From assembly GCF_018446385.1 (NCBI RefSeq), contig NC_056000.1, positions 35,439,511 to 35,503,510 on the forward strand: DNA of 64,000 bases, given 5' to 3'. The notes under the pieces were generated by a model. The model had not been told where the DNA came from and made no database searches. It worked only from the letters and a program-made list of their open reading frames with translations. The stretch comes from Zingiber officinale. Its lineage: Eukaryota > Streptophyta > Magnoliopsida > Zingiberales > Zingiberaceae. A program made the translations under genes and the position numbers. Position 1 is the stretch's first letter. Every line of letters starts with the position of its first letter. This document shows, in pieces, positions 20,499 through 31,936 of this stretch.

Positions 20499-20999
20499 TA
20501 TATAAAAATTAAAACTATATATTTTTTTCAATACTTAAATTTATAATCGAAAGAGATCAAGTAAGAAAACTTTACCTCAATCAAAAGTATTTATAATGGA
20601 GCGTCGATGAAGCGACGACGACAATGTTGGCAGCAATTGATAATAGTATTGGCAGCAATAGCATACGGTGATAATGATGTGGGCGACGATTATATATGAC
20701 GTGTGACAAAGAATTTTGTGAGTAAAATTAAGTTGTAGAAGGGATTAAAAAAAATTTTAGAAAGAAATATGTGTGTGTGAGAGAGAGAGAGGAGAGAGGA
20801 AAAGCAAAATGGGAGAGAGGGGAAAAATAAAACACGAGTGAGTAGAAAACACAAGTTTTTAATTGGACTTTTAAAAAAAACAAGTCTATAAGGTTTTAAA
20901 ATTTATAATTAGGTTTGATCATGTATGAATTTTATTTCCTAAATTTCACAGACCACATTTGCACCCCCAACCTCAAATAGCTTTGCCTCTATTTACTAT

Positions 21000-21483
21000 A
21001 CTCGATGCATTCAAATTTAATTCAACTTTTAAAACTCTCCTTAAATTTGAATATTCCTTATTCCAAACATTTCTTTATTCCCAACATGAATCTCAATTTT
21101 TAAAAATCTTCAAATTTAAATGACTTTATTATCACCAACTTAATCTATAACATTCACATACATAAGCTCAACTTCTTTCTTTACCCATATATTCTTGAAT
21201 ATCGGCAACTAAATAGGAGACTTTGAAGCATTCTACTGTCTTTTTTTTCTTTCTTTCTTTATTAAAAGTAAATGAACAGGACTTTGTTCCTATAATCCAA
21301 CCACCAATATGTGTGAATTTCAAGAAATTATTTCATAATCTAATAGTCAAAGATAATTATATTTATAATAACTAGATCAATCGACTGTGACCAACCGATA
21401 CGGTTTGAACAGATATCAAAGCTACTTGATAAAAGTGGTTAGATTTGGGTTCAAAGACTAGTAACTATGCCAAGCAAATTGCA
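21000..21483 (+). promoter_or_regulatory. Upstream region of the lectin receptor kinase gene
   Basis: About 480 bases of AT-rich DNA between the hAT end and the ATG. A pyrimidine-rich stretch (about 21237-21263, CTTTTTTTTCTTTCTTTC) lies about 220 bases upstream of the start. I see no convincing TATA box. Confidence 0.4.
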
Positions 21484-23490
21484 ATGCTCCTCAAGACTTG
21501 TCTCTTCCTTCTCTTACTCTTCTGCTTCTTTCTCCACCGAAACCTTGCTTCCTCTCATGGTTTCCTCTTCAATGGCTTCCTCGGCACGAACCTCACCCTT
21601 CAAGGCCTCGCCACGATAACCCCCACCGGCCTTTTGATGCTCACTAACGCCACCAAGCAGGTCACCGGCCGCGCCTTCCATCCCTCCAAGTTCAGCTTCA
21701 GAAACCCTTCCAACGGCCACATCTTCTCCTTCTCCACCACCTTCGCCTTCGGCGTCGTCTCCATCGATCCCCAACTCAGTGGCCATGGCATCTTCTTCGT
21801 GATCTCCCCCACCGAGGACTTCTCCTGTGCAACCGGAAGCCAGTACTTGGGCCTCTTCAATCTCAGCAACAACGGCAGTCCATCCAACCACCTCTTCGCC
21901 GTCGAGCTCGACACGATCCTTAACCCGGAGTTCCTGGACGTCAACGACAACCATGTCGGGATTGATATCGACGGTCTGAGGTCCTTCAACTCCAGCCCCG
22001 CCGGGTACTACTCCGACGACGACCAATTATCTTTCAGGAACTTAACCCTCCGGAGCGGCCGAATGATGCAAGTTTGGGTGGATTACGACGGCGAGGAGAC
22101 GCGACTGGACGTCACGTTAGCTCCGGTGCCGATGGTGAAGCCGAGGAAGCCTCTGCTGTCTTCGAAGATCGATCTCGCTGGAGTTTTGATGGACTCCATG
22201 TTCGTTGGCTTCACCTCCACCAATGGTCCGTTCTTGACGTCTCACTACGTCCTAGGCTGGAGCTTCAATGTCAACGGCACGGCTAAAGCTCTGGACTACT
22301 CCTTGCTGCCTCCTCTCCCGGCCGCGAGATCGAGCTCCGGACGGTGGAAGCTTTTCTACATCCTGCTGCCTTTAGCTTCCGCTATGTTTGCTGTGATGGC
22401 CATCGCCGGCGCTCTGTTGATCAATTGGAGGAAGGCGGAGTATGCAGAGGAACTCGAGGAGTGGGAGATAGATTACAGTCCTCATCGGTTCTCCTACAAG
22501 GAGTTGCACAGAGCGACTGGAGGTTTCCGGGAGGCGGAGCTGCTGGGGATCGGCGGATTCGGGAGGGTCTACAAGGGCGTTCTTCCGAGCTCCAAGTCGG
22601 AGATCGCCGTGAAAAGAGTGTTGTCCTCCCCTGAGTCGAGACAGGGGATGAGGGAGTTCGTCGCCGAGGTAGTGAGCCTCGGCCAGCTCTGCCACCGAAA
22701 TTTGGTGCCGCTGCTCGGGTACTGCCGCCGGAAAGGCGAGCTCCTCCTCGTCTACCGGTACATGCGCAACAGTAGCCTCGACAGGCTCCTGCACGATTCC
22801 GGCAAGCCGGTGCTGGGTTGGGCGGCGCGGATGAAGATCATCAAAGGCGTAGCGGCGGCGCTTCTCTACCTCCACCAGGACTGGGATCAGGTGGTTGTTC
22901 ACCGGGACGTCAAGGCCAGCAACGTGCTGCTCGACGAGGAGTTCAACGCGAGGTTGGGAGATTTCGGGCTCGCGAGATTGTACGATCATGGAAGTGATCT
23001 GAAATCGAGCAGAGTGGTCGGAACCATGGGCTACCTCGCGCCGGAGCTAGCCAGGACCGGGAAGTCGTCGACGGCGACCGACGTGTTCGCGTTCGGGACG
23101 TTTGTGTTGGAGGTTGTGTGCGGGCGGCGGCCGGTGATCTCCGGCGAGGAGGAGCAGGTTGTGCTGGTGGACTGGGTGGTGGAGAACTGGCGAAAGGGGG
23201 CGATCGCGGAGACGAGGGACACGAGGATGGGGGAGGAAGACGAGCTGGAGGAGGTGGAGCTGGTGTTGAAGATAGGGTTGCTCTGCTCCCACCCGCTGCC
23301 GGCGGCGAGGCCAAGCATGCGGCAGACGGTAAGGTACTTGGAAAAGAAGGAACCGATGCCGGAGCTTTCGCCGGCGAACATGAGCTTCAGTGTTTTTGCT
23401 CTGCTGCATAATGATGGCTTTGATGATTATCTCATGCCGTTTCCATCGCCGGCGACGGCGTCGTCGGTGACGTCATCGTCGATTGAATAA
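21484..23490 (+). CDS. L-type lectin-domain receptor-like kinase (LecRK)
   Basis: An intronless 668-residue receptor kinase that would sit in the plasma membrane. Residues 1-24 are a signal peptide. The legume-lectin domain (about 26-275) has family motifs FSFSTTFAFGV, GHGIFFVISP, FAVELDT and DDNHVGIDI-like NDNHVGIDI. A transmembrane segment follows at about 290-314. The Ser/Thr kinase (about 350-625) has the glycine loop GIGGFG, catalytic Lys377 (IAVKR), HRDVKASN with Asp475, DFG with Asp493 and an APE-type GYLAPE motif. It is an RD kinase and looks catalytically competent. Family members sense extracellular signals in immunity and development; the ligand is unknown. The kinase resembles subclass IV LecRKs. 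I chose the ATG at 21484 because upstream in-frame codons begin only with TTG and the ATG starts the signal peptide. The stop TAA is embedded in AATAAA. Confidence 0.95.
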   Translation: MLLKTCLFLLLLFCFFLHRNLASSHGFLFNGFLGTNLTLQGLATITPTGLLMLTNATKQVTGRAFHPSKFSFRNPSNGHIFSFSTTFAFGVVSIDPQLSGHGIFFVISPTEDFSCATGSQYLGLFNLSNNGSPSNHLFAVELDTILNPEFLDVNDNHVGIDIDGLRSFNSSPAGYYSDDDQLSFRNLTLRSGRMMQVWVDYDGEETRLDVTLAPVPMVKPRKPLLSSKIDLAGVLMDSMFVGFTSTNGPFLTSHYVLGWSFNVNGTAKALDYSLLPPLPAARSSSGRWKLFYILLPLASAMFAVMAIAGALLINWRKAEYAEELEEWEIDYSPHRFSYKELHRATGGFREAELLGIGGFGRVYKGVLPSSKSEIAVKRVLSSPESRQGMREFVAEVVSLGQLCHRNLVPLLGYCRRKGELLLVYRYMRNSSLDRLLHDSGKPVLGWAARMKIIKGVAAALLYLHQDWDQVVVHRDVKASNVLLDEEFNARLGDFGLARLYDHGSDLKSSRVVGTMGYLAPELARTGKSSTATDVFAFGTFVLEVVCGRRPVISGEEEQVVLVDWVVENWRKGAIAETRDTRMGEEDELEEVELVLKIGLLCSHPLPAARPSMRQTVRYLEKKEPMPELSPANMSFSVFALLHNDGFDDYLMPFPSPATASSVTSSSIE

Positions 23491-24515
23491 ATTTGACCTT
23501 TTTATAATTTTTCCTTTAAAAAGAAAATTTGACTCCTTATTGGTCCAACTTTTTTTTCAGAATTAGACAGTTAGTCAACGACGGCTAAAGTTTCTTAATT
23601 AGACTTCATATGAATCTACTTGTATTACGTTAGATCTAGTCTAATTGACGTGTAATAATAATGATAAAATTATGTGGTTGATTATGATAATATTTGTCTT
23701 AAACAAGTGGGAGATAGAGTTGACTATGATTATTTTTAATTTTTTTCAAAATTTTGATTATTTTTTCAACAAAGGAAATTGACCTGATAGAGTCGTCAAT
23801 TGGATTTGAAGCTATCACATTAGCCCTATCCTTCAAATAATTAAATTAGTCGATTTAAAATTTTATCAATTTATTGAAAAACTGATCGGACTAGCTTGTA
23901 TCCAAAAGAGCTAGGGAAGGTTCGGGTTAACTCCCAAGTCGAGAAAAAAAATACAAAATACAAAATAAAAATAATCAAATTCAATTAATGAATTATAATT
24001 TTTTAATTTTTTATTTTTCTATGGAATAGACGATTTAATTCTCAACCTATTTTAAATTGGACTAAATTAGAGATTTCTCAATTTATTAAAATAGCGGGTC
24101 AATCCAGCTCACCCTATTAGATGATAGATTTTTGATGGATTACCTGTGTCGTGAATTGATCCATTTGACCGCTCTAACATTGCTCACATATGCAATTTCA
24201 CATTCTTAATTTCAAATTAGATTTGATCCCACTACAGTGTGAAAAAAAATGTCCTTCGTTATTATTTCCATAAAAAAAATTAGTTGTATATTTTTTATCC
24301 CAAATATTATTATTTTAACGTATAAATGTATAAAGTGCTAAAGTAGTTGTTATAATATAAAGTACAATTACTTTAATTTTAATTTGGTCAAAATTATTAT
24401 AGTAAGACTGTTATATTAAAATATTTTTAATAATTTGATTATTGTATTTATATTTGATAAAAAATTATCAATACTGCTATAATAATTACAGCTCATAGTG
24501 GTTACAATTATACTA
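23491..24515. other. AT-rich intergenic region
   Basis: 3' flank of the kinase gene and AT-rich spacer. I see no gene, RNA or clear repeat. Confidence 0.6.
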
Positions 24516-24523
24516 TCTACATT

Positions 24524-24980
24524 TAGGGTGTAAATGAATCAAATCGTTCATGAATTATTTGAAATTTAATTCAATAAAAGCTCGTTTGACCTTGTTTAAT
24601 GAGGTTCATTAAAATAAATAAACTAAACTTAAACTTCATAATATTCGACTCGTTAGTTCGTGAACATATTCGTTAGTAAATTCATAAATGAAAAAAAATA
24701 ATAGTTTTGATATTAAATTTATAGATTTTACACTAAATAGATAAATTTATTAAATTTATTTATTAAAATAAAATTATAATATATAATTTAGTTTTTAATT
24801 AATATTTAAATTTCTAATTTATATTTATTAAACTCGTTTAGGTTTAATAAAAACTCGAATAAGTTCGTGAGATGTGAATATATTCATTAAATAAAATTTG
24901 AGCTCGGCTCGTTTATAAATGAGTCAAACTTAAATATTCAAAAGTTCAGTTCAACTCGACTCGATTCGATTATATCCTTA
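24524..24980. mobile_element. hAT-type MITE
   Basis: A 457-base element with imperfect terminal inverted repeats: TAGGGTGTAAATGAATCAAA on the left and TAAGGATATAATCGAATCGA on the right (reverse complement). It is flanked by the 8-bp duplication tctac(a/g)tt (24516-24523 and 24981-24988, one mismatch). The inside is rich in GCTCGTTTA/AACTCG phrases. Non-coding. Confidence 0.78.
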
Positions 24981-24988
24981 TCTACGTT

Positions 24989-25439
24989 ATGTTATAGTTG
25001 TCCAAAACTATAGCAAGTATTCATACTAGTTTTTAGTCAAAATTATAAAGCGTTTTTGATTAAATTTAAGTAATTTTGATAAAGTTTATAAAAAAAAATA
25101 TTTTTGATATATGCTATTGTATGTACAAGAATTTTGATTAAATTGAATGTTGAAATGTTATAATTTTATTTTAAAAATAAATATTAAAATGTGTTGCGGT
25201 GGAAATTTAGGTGGCACCGTGGAGCTTGGAAATTCATGATGGGATGATTAAAATATGAGATATTATTATTGTGGAGTATATCAAAATTTAATGTATCCGA
25301 ATGTGTCTTGGCCATCTACATTAATAATTAATAGTCATCTATAATTTATATTCTCCGTGTTAACCAAGCGACAAATTGACAAGAGTACTTGAGATGAGCA
25401 AATCATCTTTGCCACATGTGGTAGAAACCCACCTCACAC
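24989..25439. other. AT-rich intergenic region
   Basis: I see nothing supportable here. Confidence 0.5.
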
Positions 25440-26109
25440 CATAGAGTAATGACACCAAAATTTTTTTTCTTGAGACTAGTATACTCTGTGAACAATTATA
25501 CTTCTATTTTATATAAAATATGTCTCAATTATTCTATTATTTTATAAAAGTAACCATAAATACTTAAAACTCTTTATAGATAACTCGTCATCTTCTATTT
25601 TAATAATTATATCATTATGTTCAATATTAACAAACTTAAATTTTATATATTATTTTTTTACTCTACTAAGCCTAAAATTTTTACTTGAAATGTTTCTCGG
25701 CAAGATTCTAGTTCACTTTTACTCTTTCATATGTCTCATTTACCAAAATAATATAATTTAAAACAACACGTACTGCAATACCATATTTGATATGTCCAAT
25801 GAGTTTGTTCGTAATTAATGTAAAAAGATATGGACTTAGAGTTGATGATTGATGTAACTTTATCTTTATAGAAAACACTTTAGTTAATCCACTTGAAGGG
25901 TTCACTTGTTATTATATCCTCGTATATATCTTTAATTAGTTCAATATAAACTATGCTAACACATTTGTTTTCTAGAATTCTCATATAATTTTCCTTTGGA
26001 CTATATCGTAAACTTGTTATAGATCGACGAATACCATATGTAAGTCTTGCTTTAATTTTCGATACTTTTAATTAGTTGTCTAAGAAGATATATAATTCCT
26101 ATTATCGAA
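25440..26109 (-). pseudogene. LINE reverse-transcriptase fragment, 3' part
   Basis: Broken minus-strand frames match L1-like plant LINE reverse transcriptase in order from right to left. IYLLRQL comes first (about 26060-26100), then a region equivalent to the FIDLEKAYD motif (about 26010-26030). The segment LHQSSTLSPYLFTLI (equivalent to HQGSALSPYLF) follows at about 25800-25850. Next is YIILVNET at about 25740 (equivalent to ADDIVLVDET, with the catalytic DD lost), then the later RYLGS-type region. Many stops. The 5' part continues at 44218 after an 18 kb insertion. Confidence 0.75.
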
Positions 26110-26231
26110 TGATGCGGTGATAAGAGGCCCACCAAGTACGGGTCAAGGACAGAGATAGCAGATGGTGTGGAGGTAAAGTCTAGGTCAATATAAATGTCAA
26201 AGTCAAGGTAGTCAACGCTAGAGAACCAATG

Positions 26232-27006
26232 TGTAGGTCCCTTGCGGTCGGGCAGAGGAGGGCGAATAGCCGACACAATAAATTCAAACAAAACACCTTT
26301 CGCAAAATTATAGCTTGATTAAAATAAGCACTTGCATAAAAGAATTAAGAATCTAATTAAAAGAAAGAGGCACATAAAGAGTTACATGATTTACAATCAG
26401 CGGATTACTAATCTAAGGAAATTAAAGCTCACTAAAAATCTTATTTTGGTGGAGTAGCCTCTTACAGTAGTCAAAGCTCACAATTACAAAGCTAAATTCA
26501 AATGGAATCATTTTCAAGTGTTGTCTTTAACTTCTAGGATCAGGGTTGTATTTAAAGTCCTGATCGGGATGCCTTGAAGGATTCCAAGCACTGGAGGGGG
26601 ATACAATTTTATCCCTATCATAATGAATCACGACAACTGACTTTGCGATAAACTTTTTGGTCCAGACGCCTGGACTCGCTACAGGTGCCCGCACCCGCTT
26701 AAACTCGATTCACATTTGAGGGTGCCTCCGGGGGTGCCCTCGGCACCCGAGGTGGTCCGAGCGCCTGGACCAGATCTGGGCACCCAGACCACAATCAACA
26801 TCCAGTTAACTTTTCATCCGAGTCTTCCACTGCAGCTCCACTTGCTTGAGTGATTTCAGCCATCCGGAATAAGGCTCACCCGAACTCATTTTTTTTGGCC
26901 TTCTCCAGCAACCTTCCGCTCCAGATTCTCGTCCCTCAGAACCATTGCCCGCTTCCTTCTCGTCCGCCAATGTACTCTTCCGTAGCACCTCGTCCCTCGG
27001 AGGCAA
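26232..27006 (-). repeat. 3' LTR of element D, inner part
   Basis: Homologous to 42490-43270. It shares the block from GGCGAATAGCC, CACAATAAATTCAAACAAAAC to CACCTCGTCCCTCGGA. It is interrupted at 27006 and resumes at 32969. Confidence 0.82.
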
Positions 27007-27792
27007 TATCACGCCTCGAGGGTATACTTGTTTGCCAAATCGGACGATACCCCTAGTGACAATATAGGAAATACGATATCAAACCAATTCAAGCCAACAT
27101 AAAAATACCGATATAATATAACAACACCAAGTCACAAAATGATAATATGTGTATATATGCATGTACATGTGAACATACTCAAAATCCAATACAGAAAGAA
27201 GCTGCAACCATAAACAATAGGAGTAATAATATAAAGCAACTCAACGAAAACCCAACTGTAACGGGACTAGCAGCCAAAACCTCTGAGCAACATAATACCT
27301 CCTCTATCAGCTAACCTGAAAGTTAAAGAAAAAACAAAGGGTAGTGAGTACAACCACTCAGTGGGTAGAAGAAGATAGTGTATGCATAATATACTGACAG
27401 GAGATCAAATGATGCAGTCTTAGGTGAAATACTTACTAACCAATATAGGTGTCCCAACATAATCACTAGCTAATCAAAAGTATAACCAATAACATAGTAC
27501 TTTTGTAACATGCTCAACCAAGTATAACCAACAAATTGAGAGTACATACAGTACATCCACACCTGCACGCACAAATATATGGCCAACATATAGCAAGTAT
27601 ATAAAAAAACACTGACTGCGGGAGAACACTCTACCATGGAAGGTCACGTGGGCAGTCAGGGTAAATGATAGTCACTGTCTACAGGCGAACTCGCTACCAC
27701 GAATGGTCTCATGAGCAGATAGGGTATATACATAGCTATCTAGCTACGGACTGCATACGAACTCACTACCACGAATGATCTTATGGGCAGTC

Positions 27793-27824
<32 letters not shown>

Positions 27825-29228
27825 CGATTCTCTCAACTACGAATGGGAGACAATGGTCGACAGGATATAGCAACCAAGGGTCTAGTAGGATCCTCGAAAA
27901 TACTATACTATAGTATAATTCTACTAATGTATAGGCATGAGCCTATATAACAAGTAAGAGTCTACTAGGATACTCAGTATCCTATATTACGATATAATCC
28001 TACTAGTATATAGGCAGAAAATAGACAATCACATCCCCAAGTTACTAGTCACCTAGCATTAATATATCGACTAATTCCATGGAATCATCTCAAATATAAT
28101 AAACAACGGGATCAAGATAAAATGATCTTAGGGGTTGATTCAAAGGGGAAGGCCTAGTGGAATACACTACCCTTCTGCTAAGGAGTGATTTTCAACAAGT
28201 ATAGGTCAGTATAATCTCACTAATATACATGCCCTTGCACTAGTATACAACTATACTACTTATAATATCAGTGATCTATAGGCACGAGCCTATGTAACCA
28301 TACTATAACATAAATTCACTAACATAAGCTATATGCCTAAATAACAACAAGGGTCTATTAGGATACTCAATATCCTATACTACAACATGAAATAATAAAC
28401 AAAGGTTTAGCAAAATGCTTGAAATTCTATACTATGGTATGATCATCCTAACAATAAACACAGAGTTAAATCATTTACTAAAGGTTCTAGCAAAATATCC
28501 AATGTCCTACACTACGTTATGGTAGTATCATGCATATCCATAAACACAATCATGGATATTAAACATAATTGCATAGCTATCAACAATAAATCAACATATA
28601 AGGACAAACAATAAGGTATCAAATTCAGGAGTGACATAGGATAGACTTAAGGTAAACGAGTAACTGCGATCTTATCAAAATATGACAGTAAACAATCATG
28701 CATTATAATTAAAAATATCAAGAAGATAAGCAGGATCTACTCACCTCGATGTAGCGTGTCTAAATGGTCTTCAAGTCTATGAGATCACATCGAGCTCAAA
28801 TTCTATAAATATAGGATAAAAGGAACCTAAGAGTCTATTAATCAATAATCAAGCCCTATTGATTAATTTAGTCAACTTATTAATTCATTCATCTATCTAT
28901 TGATTAATTAAATTAACGTATTAATCAATCAATTAAATAACTTATCTATAACAATCAATTACCCAAATTAAAGAATTAACTAGTAATATGTAATCAAAAT
29001 TTCTAATCTAGATTAGTTGAATTAAGCCAATCAAATTAACCTAACCTTAATTAACCCAAAACCACCCTATACCTAGGTTAATCAAAAACATCATCTGCAT
29101 GCTTAAATTAATTGTTACTCGCAACTAAAGGATGTTGGGCTCCTGGGCTACCCACTGCGAGCGCTTCCCGATTTACCCTAGTGACCGGTGGGAAACTTCC
29201 GTGGGGTCGGGCCGATCACCCCAAGCTC

Positions 29229-31936
29229 TGTTAGAGTGTATACTAAAAGCCTAGCTTTTTGTAAATATTTATTTTGAAATAAAGAATCACATTGGTCAAA
29301 TATCTACGTTTATACTAAGTGTAGTTGTTTAATTAATTTATATTGTAGATAATATGGTGTGTGGTGTCACACACAGAAGATCATGTTATCAGTTCATTAT
29401 AAATTATAAACAGTAGCTCATGACTAAGATGGATAGGAACAAACCATTGGAATAGTCGTAGTGTAATTTGGTATTAGTTTATCTTGACTATAAAATTACA
29501 CTAGTACACTATGAGTATATTGAGTAGGACCATTTGAGGTAATTTCTTTTTATACTGACTACATAAAAGAACATGATCTCTGTTATTATGGAAGTATGTG
29601 CTCTTAATCCTGATATAATAACAAACACATATATTTAGTATTTATTTCTTTAATTTATCAAAGGGTGTGATTTAGCTCGATAAATCAATAGACCCGATAA
29701 GTTGGGAAATAATATTATTTATAGTGTGTGTTGTTGATTATAGAAGGAAACTGTGTCCTAGTAATCTAGGTTGATAATGTCCTCAAGAGGAGCTCATAAG
29801 TATTGTCATGTAAACCCTGCAGATGGACTTAATCCGACATGACAATAAGGTTGAGTGGTACTACTCTTGGACTAAGATATTAATTAAAGTGAGTTGTCAG
29901 TAACTCACTTAATTAGTGGACATTCGACATCTTAAACACAGGGAGACTAACACACTCATAATAAGAAGGAGCCCAAAATATAATTTGGGATTGGTGCGGT
30001 AGTTCAATAATAGTTCTCTAGTGATATGAATTATTATTGATGAAATTAAGTTGGGTGCTCGGGGCGAACACGGGAAGCTTAATTTCATCGGGAGACCAAA
30101 ACCAATTCCTCCTCTCGGTCCCTATCATAGTCTCTTATTTATAAAGTCTTATACCCACTCATACCCACCTTCTTACCCACCTTAAGGTGGCCGGCCAAGC
30201 CTAGCTTGGAGCCCAAGCTGTGGCCGACCCTAGCTTGAACCCAAGCTTGGTGTGGTCGACCACAATAAATTAAAAGGATTTTATTTTTTTAAATCTTTCT
30301 TATGTGAAAGTCATGGTTTTAAAAGAGAGTTTAAAATTTAAATCTTTCCTTTTATGACTTTCTACAAAGGATTAAGAGAAAGGTTTGATATCTTTCCTTA
30401 TTTGTAGTTAAAAGGAAGATTTTAATTTTTGATAAAACTTTCCTTTTTTGTAACCATCTCATGGTTTTAAAAGAGAGTTTTAAAATTATAAATTTTTTCT
30501 TTTATAGCTTTCTACAAAAGAATAAGAGAAAAGTTTGATATCTTTCCTTATTTGTAGTTAAAAGGAATATTTTAATTTTTGATAAAACTTTCCTTTTATG
30601 AAACCATCCTCATGATTTGAAAAGAGAGTTTTAAAATTAAATCTTTCATTTTATAGTTTCTACAAAAGATTAAGAAAAGATTTGATATCTTTCTTTATTT
30701 GTAGATTAAAAGTAAGATTTTAATTTTAGAGAAAACTTTTCTTTCTGTAAATCATCCACATGTTTTAATAGAGAGATTTTAATTTATAAAAGTCTCCTTT
30801 TATAACCAACCAGGGAATTTTTTAAAGAGAAATTTTTATTTTAAAAATTTCCGAAAACAAATTAAAGAAGTTTTAATTTTTGTTTAAAACTTTCCTTGGA
30901 TGGAGGATCATGAGGTGGCTGGCCAAATAGAAACAAGAAAGGAAATATTAATTAAATTTTCTTTTCATTGGAAAAGAGAATAAGGAAGTTTTAATAAAAC
31001 TTTCCTTATTTGTCAAGACCAAGGAATATAAAAGAGAGGGTAGAGGTGCCTCACCTCATAGCAATCTATCTTGTTTGGTTCCTCTCTTCCTTGGATTGGT
31101 GGTCGGCCCTTATCTTCTTCCTCTCCTCCTTTTCTTCTACATTGGTGGCCGGCGGCATCTGTTGGTGGTTGGATTTTGCTTGGAGAAGAAGTAGAGAAAG
31201 AATGCTTTGTTTCTAGCATCCCTTGGAGCTTGGTGGTGGTGGCCGAATCTCATCTTCTCTTGGAGTTCTTGTGGTGGCCGAAACTTGCTTGGAGAAGAAG
31301 GAAGCTTGGGTGGATTCTCGTCTCGGTAGATCGTCGCCCACACGACGTCCGAGATAAGAAGAGGAATACGATAGAAGATCAAGAGGTTTTGCTTACAAAG
31401 AAAGGTATAACTAGTAATTCTATTTCGCATCATACTAGTTTTCTTTGTATAGTTTTTGAAATACCAAATACAAGAGGCATATGATTCTAGGTTTCAAATT
31501 TGTGATTTAAGTTTGTGTTCTTTTGTTTTTTTTTCGATCTTGTGATTCGATTGTTCTTTTTGGTTAAACCTAGGGTTACTATAAGGAAATTAAATATTGA
31601 ATTTCGTTAAGAGGCTTTGTCGAGGCAGTGGTGGATGTTCCCATACCCAAGAAAGTCAAGTGTCTCGCCATGTTTGACTTGGGAGCCGATTTTCGAAATA
31701 AATATTTAATTGAATTTGTAACATAGGTGGATTTGGATCTATAATGTTAAGTATCATTTGCGATCCAAGTCTAAACCTCTAAGAACAGATAAGTTAAATT
31801 TGGAATCAATAATGTTAAGTTCCATTTGCGATTCTGAATTTAATTTATAAAGAACATAATAGATTGTTAGGAAAGGTTCAGGACTTGTACAAAATTTTTG
31901 TACAGGAAAATCAGTATGATATTTCCAGTAGCAACG
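29229..31936 (+). mobile_element. Copia solo LTR, Angela/Tork-like
   Basis: It starts TGTTAGAGTGTATACTAAAA and ends near AGCAACG. It is flanked by agct(c/a) (29224-29228 and 31937-31941). The last part has the phrases GATTGTTAGGAAAGGTTC and ACTTGTACAAAATTTTTGTA, familiar from plant copia LTR 3' ends. No interior domain follows, so it is a solo LTR of 2.7 kb, long because of internal tandem repeats. The 137-residue frame at 31071-31484 lies in the leader and shows no known domain. Confidence 0.72.
30290..30840 (+). repeat. About 150-bp tandem repeats inside the copia solo LTR
   Basis: Units beginning TCTACAAA(A/G)GA occur at about 30361, 30511 and 30659. Each contains GATATCTTTCCTTATTTGTAG and GTTTTAAAAGAGAG. 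Roughly three and a half copies. Confidence 0.78.

Larger units (their letters stand above)
16471..20991. mobile_element. Decayed hAT-type element interrupted by a Tat-like retroelement
   Basis: A perfect 8-bp duplication, tttactat, flanks it (16463-16470 and 20992-20999). The ends are imperfect inverted repeats: CAGTGGCGTAACCC on the left and TAGAGGCAAAGCTA on the right (reverse complement). Removing the inserted retroelement (17168-20498 plus one tatat copy) leaves about 1.2 kb. The remaining sequence is AT-rich without a transposase frame, so the element is non-autonomous. The assignment to hAT rests on the 8-bp duplication and terminal motifs. Confidence 0.72.

Noticed and set aside
21445-21483. 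Upstream TTG start adding 13 residues to the kinase
   Set aside because: TTG is not a normal plant start and the extension precedes a perfect signal peptide that begins at the ATG of 21484.
21514-23409. Long antisense and out-of-frame ORFs over the lectin receptor kinase gene
   Set aside because: They are shadows of a GC-rich coding sequence with strong codon bias and show no domain of their own.
31071-31484. 137-residue ORF
   Set aside because: It lies in the leader of a copia solo LTR and its Trp-rich composition looks like translated non-coding DNA.
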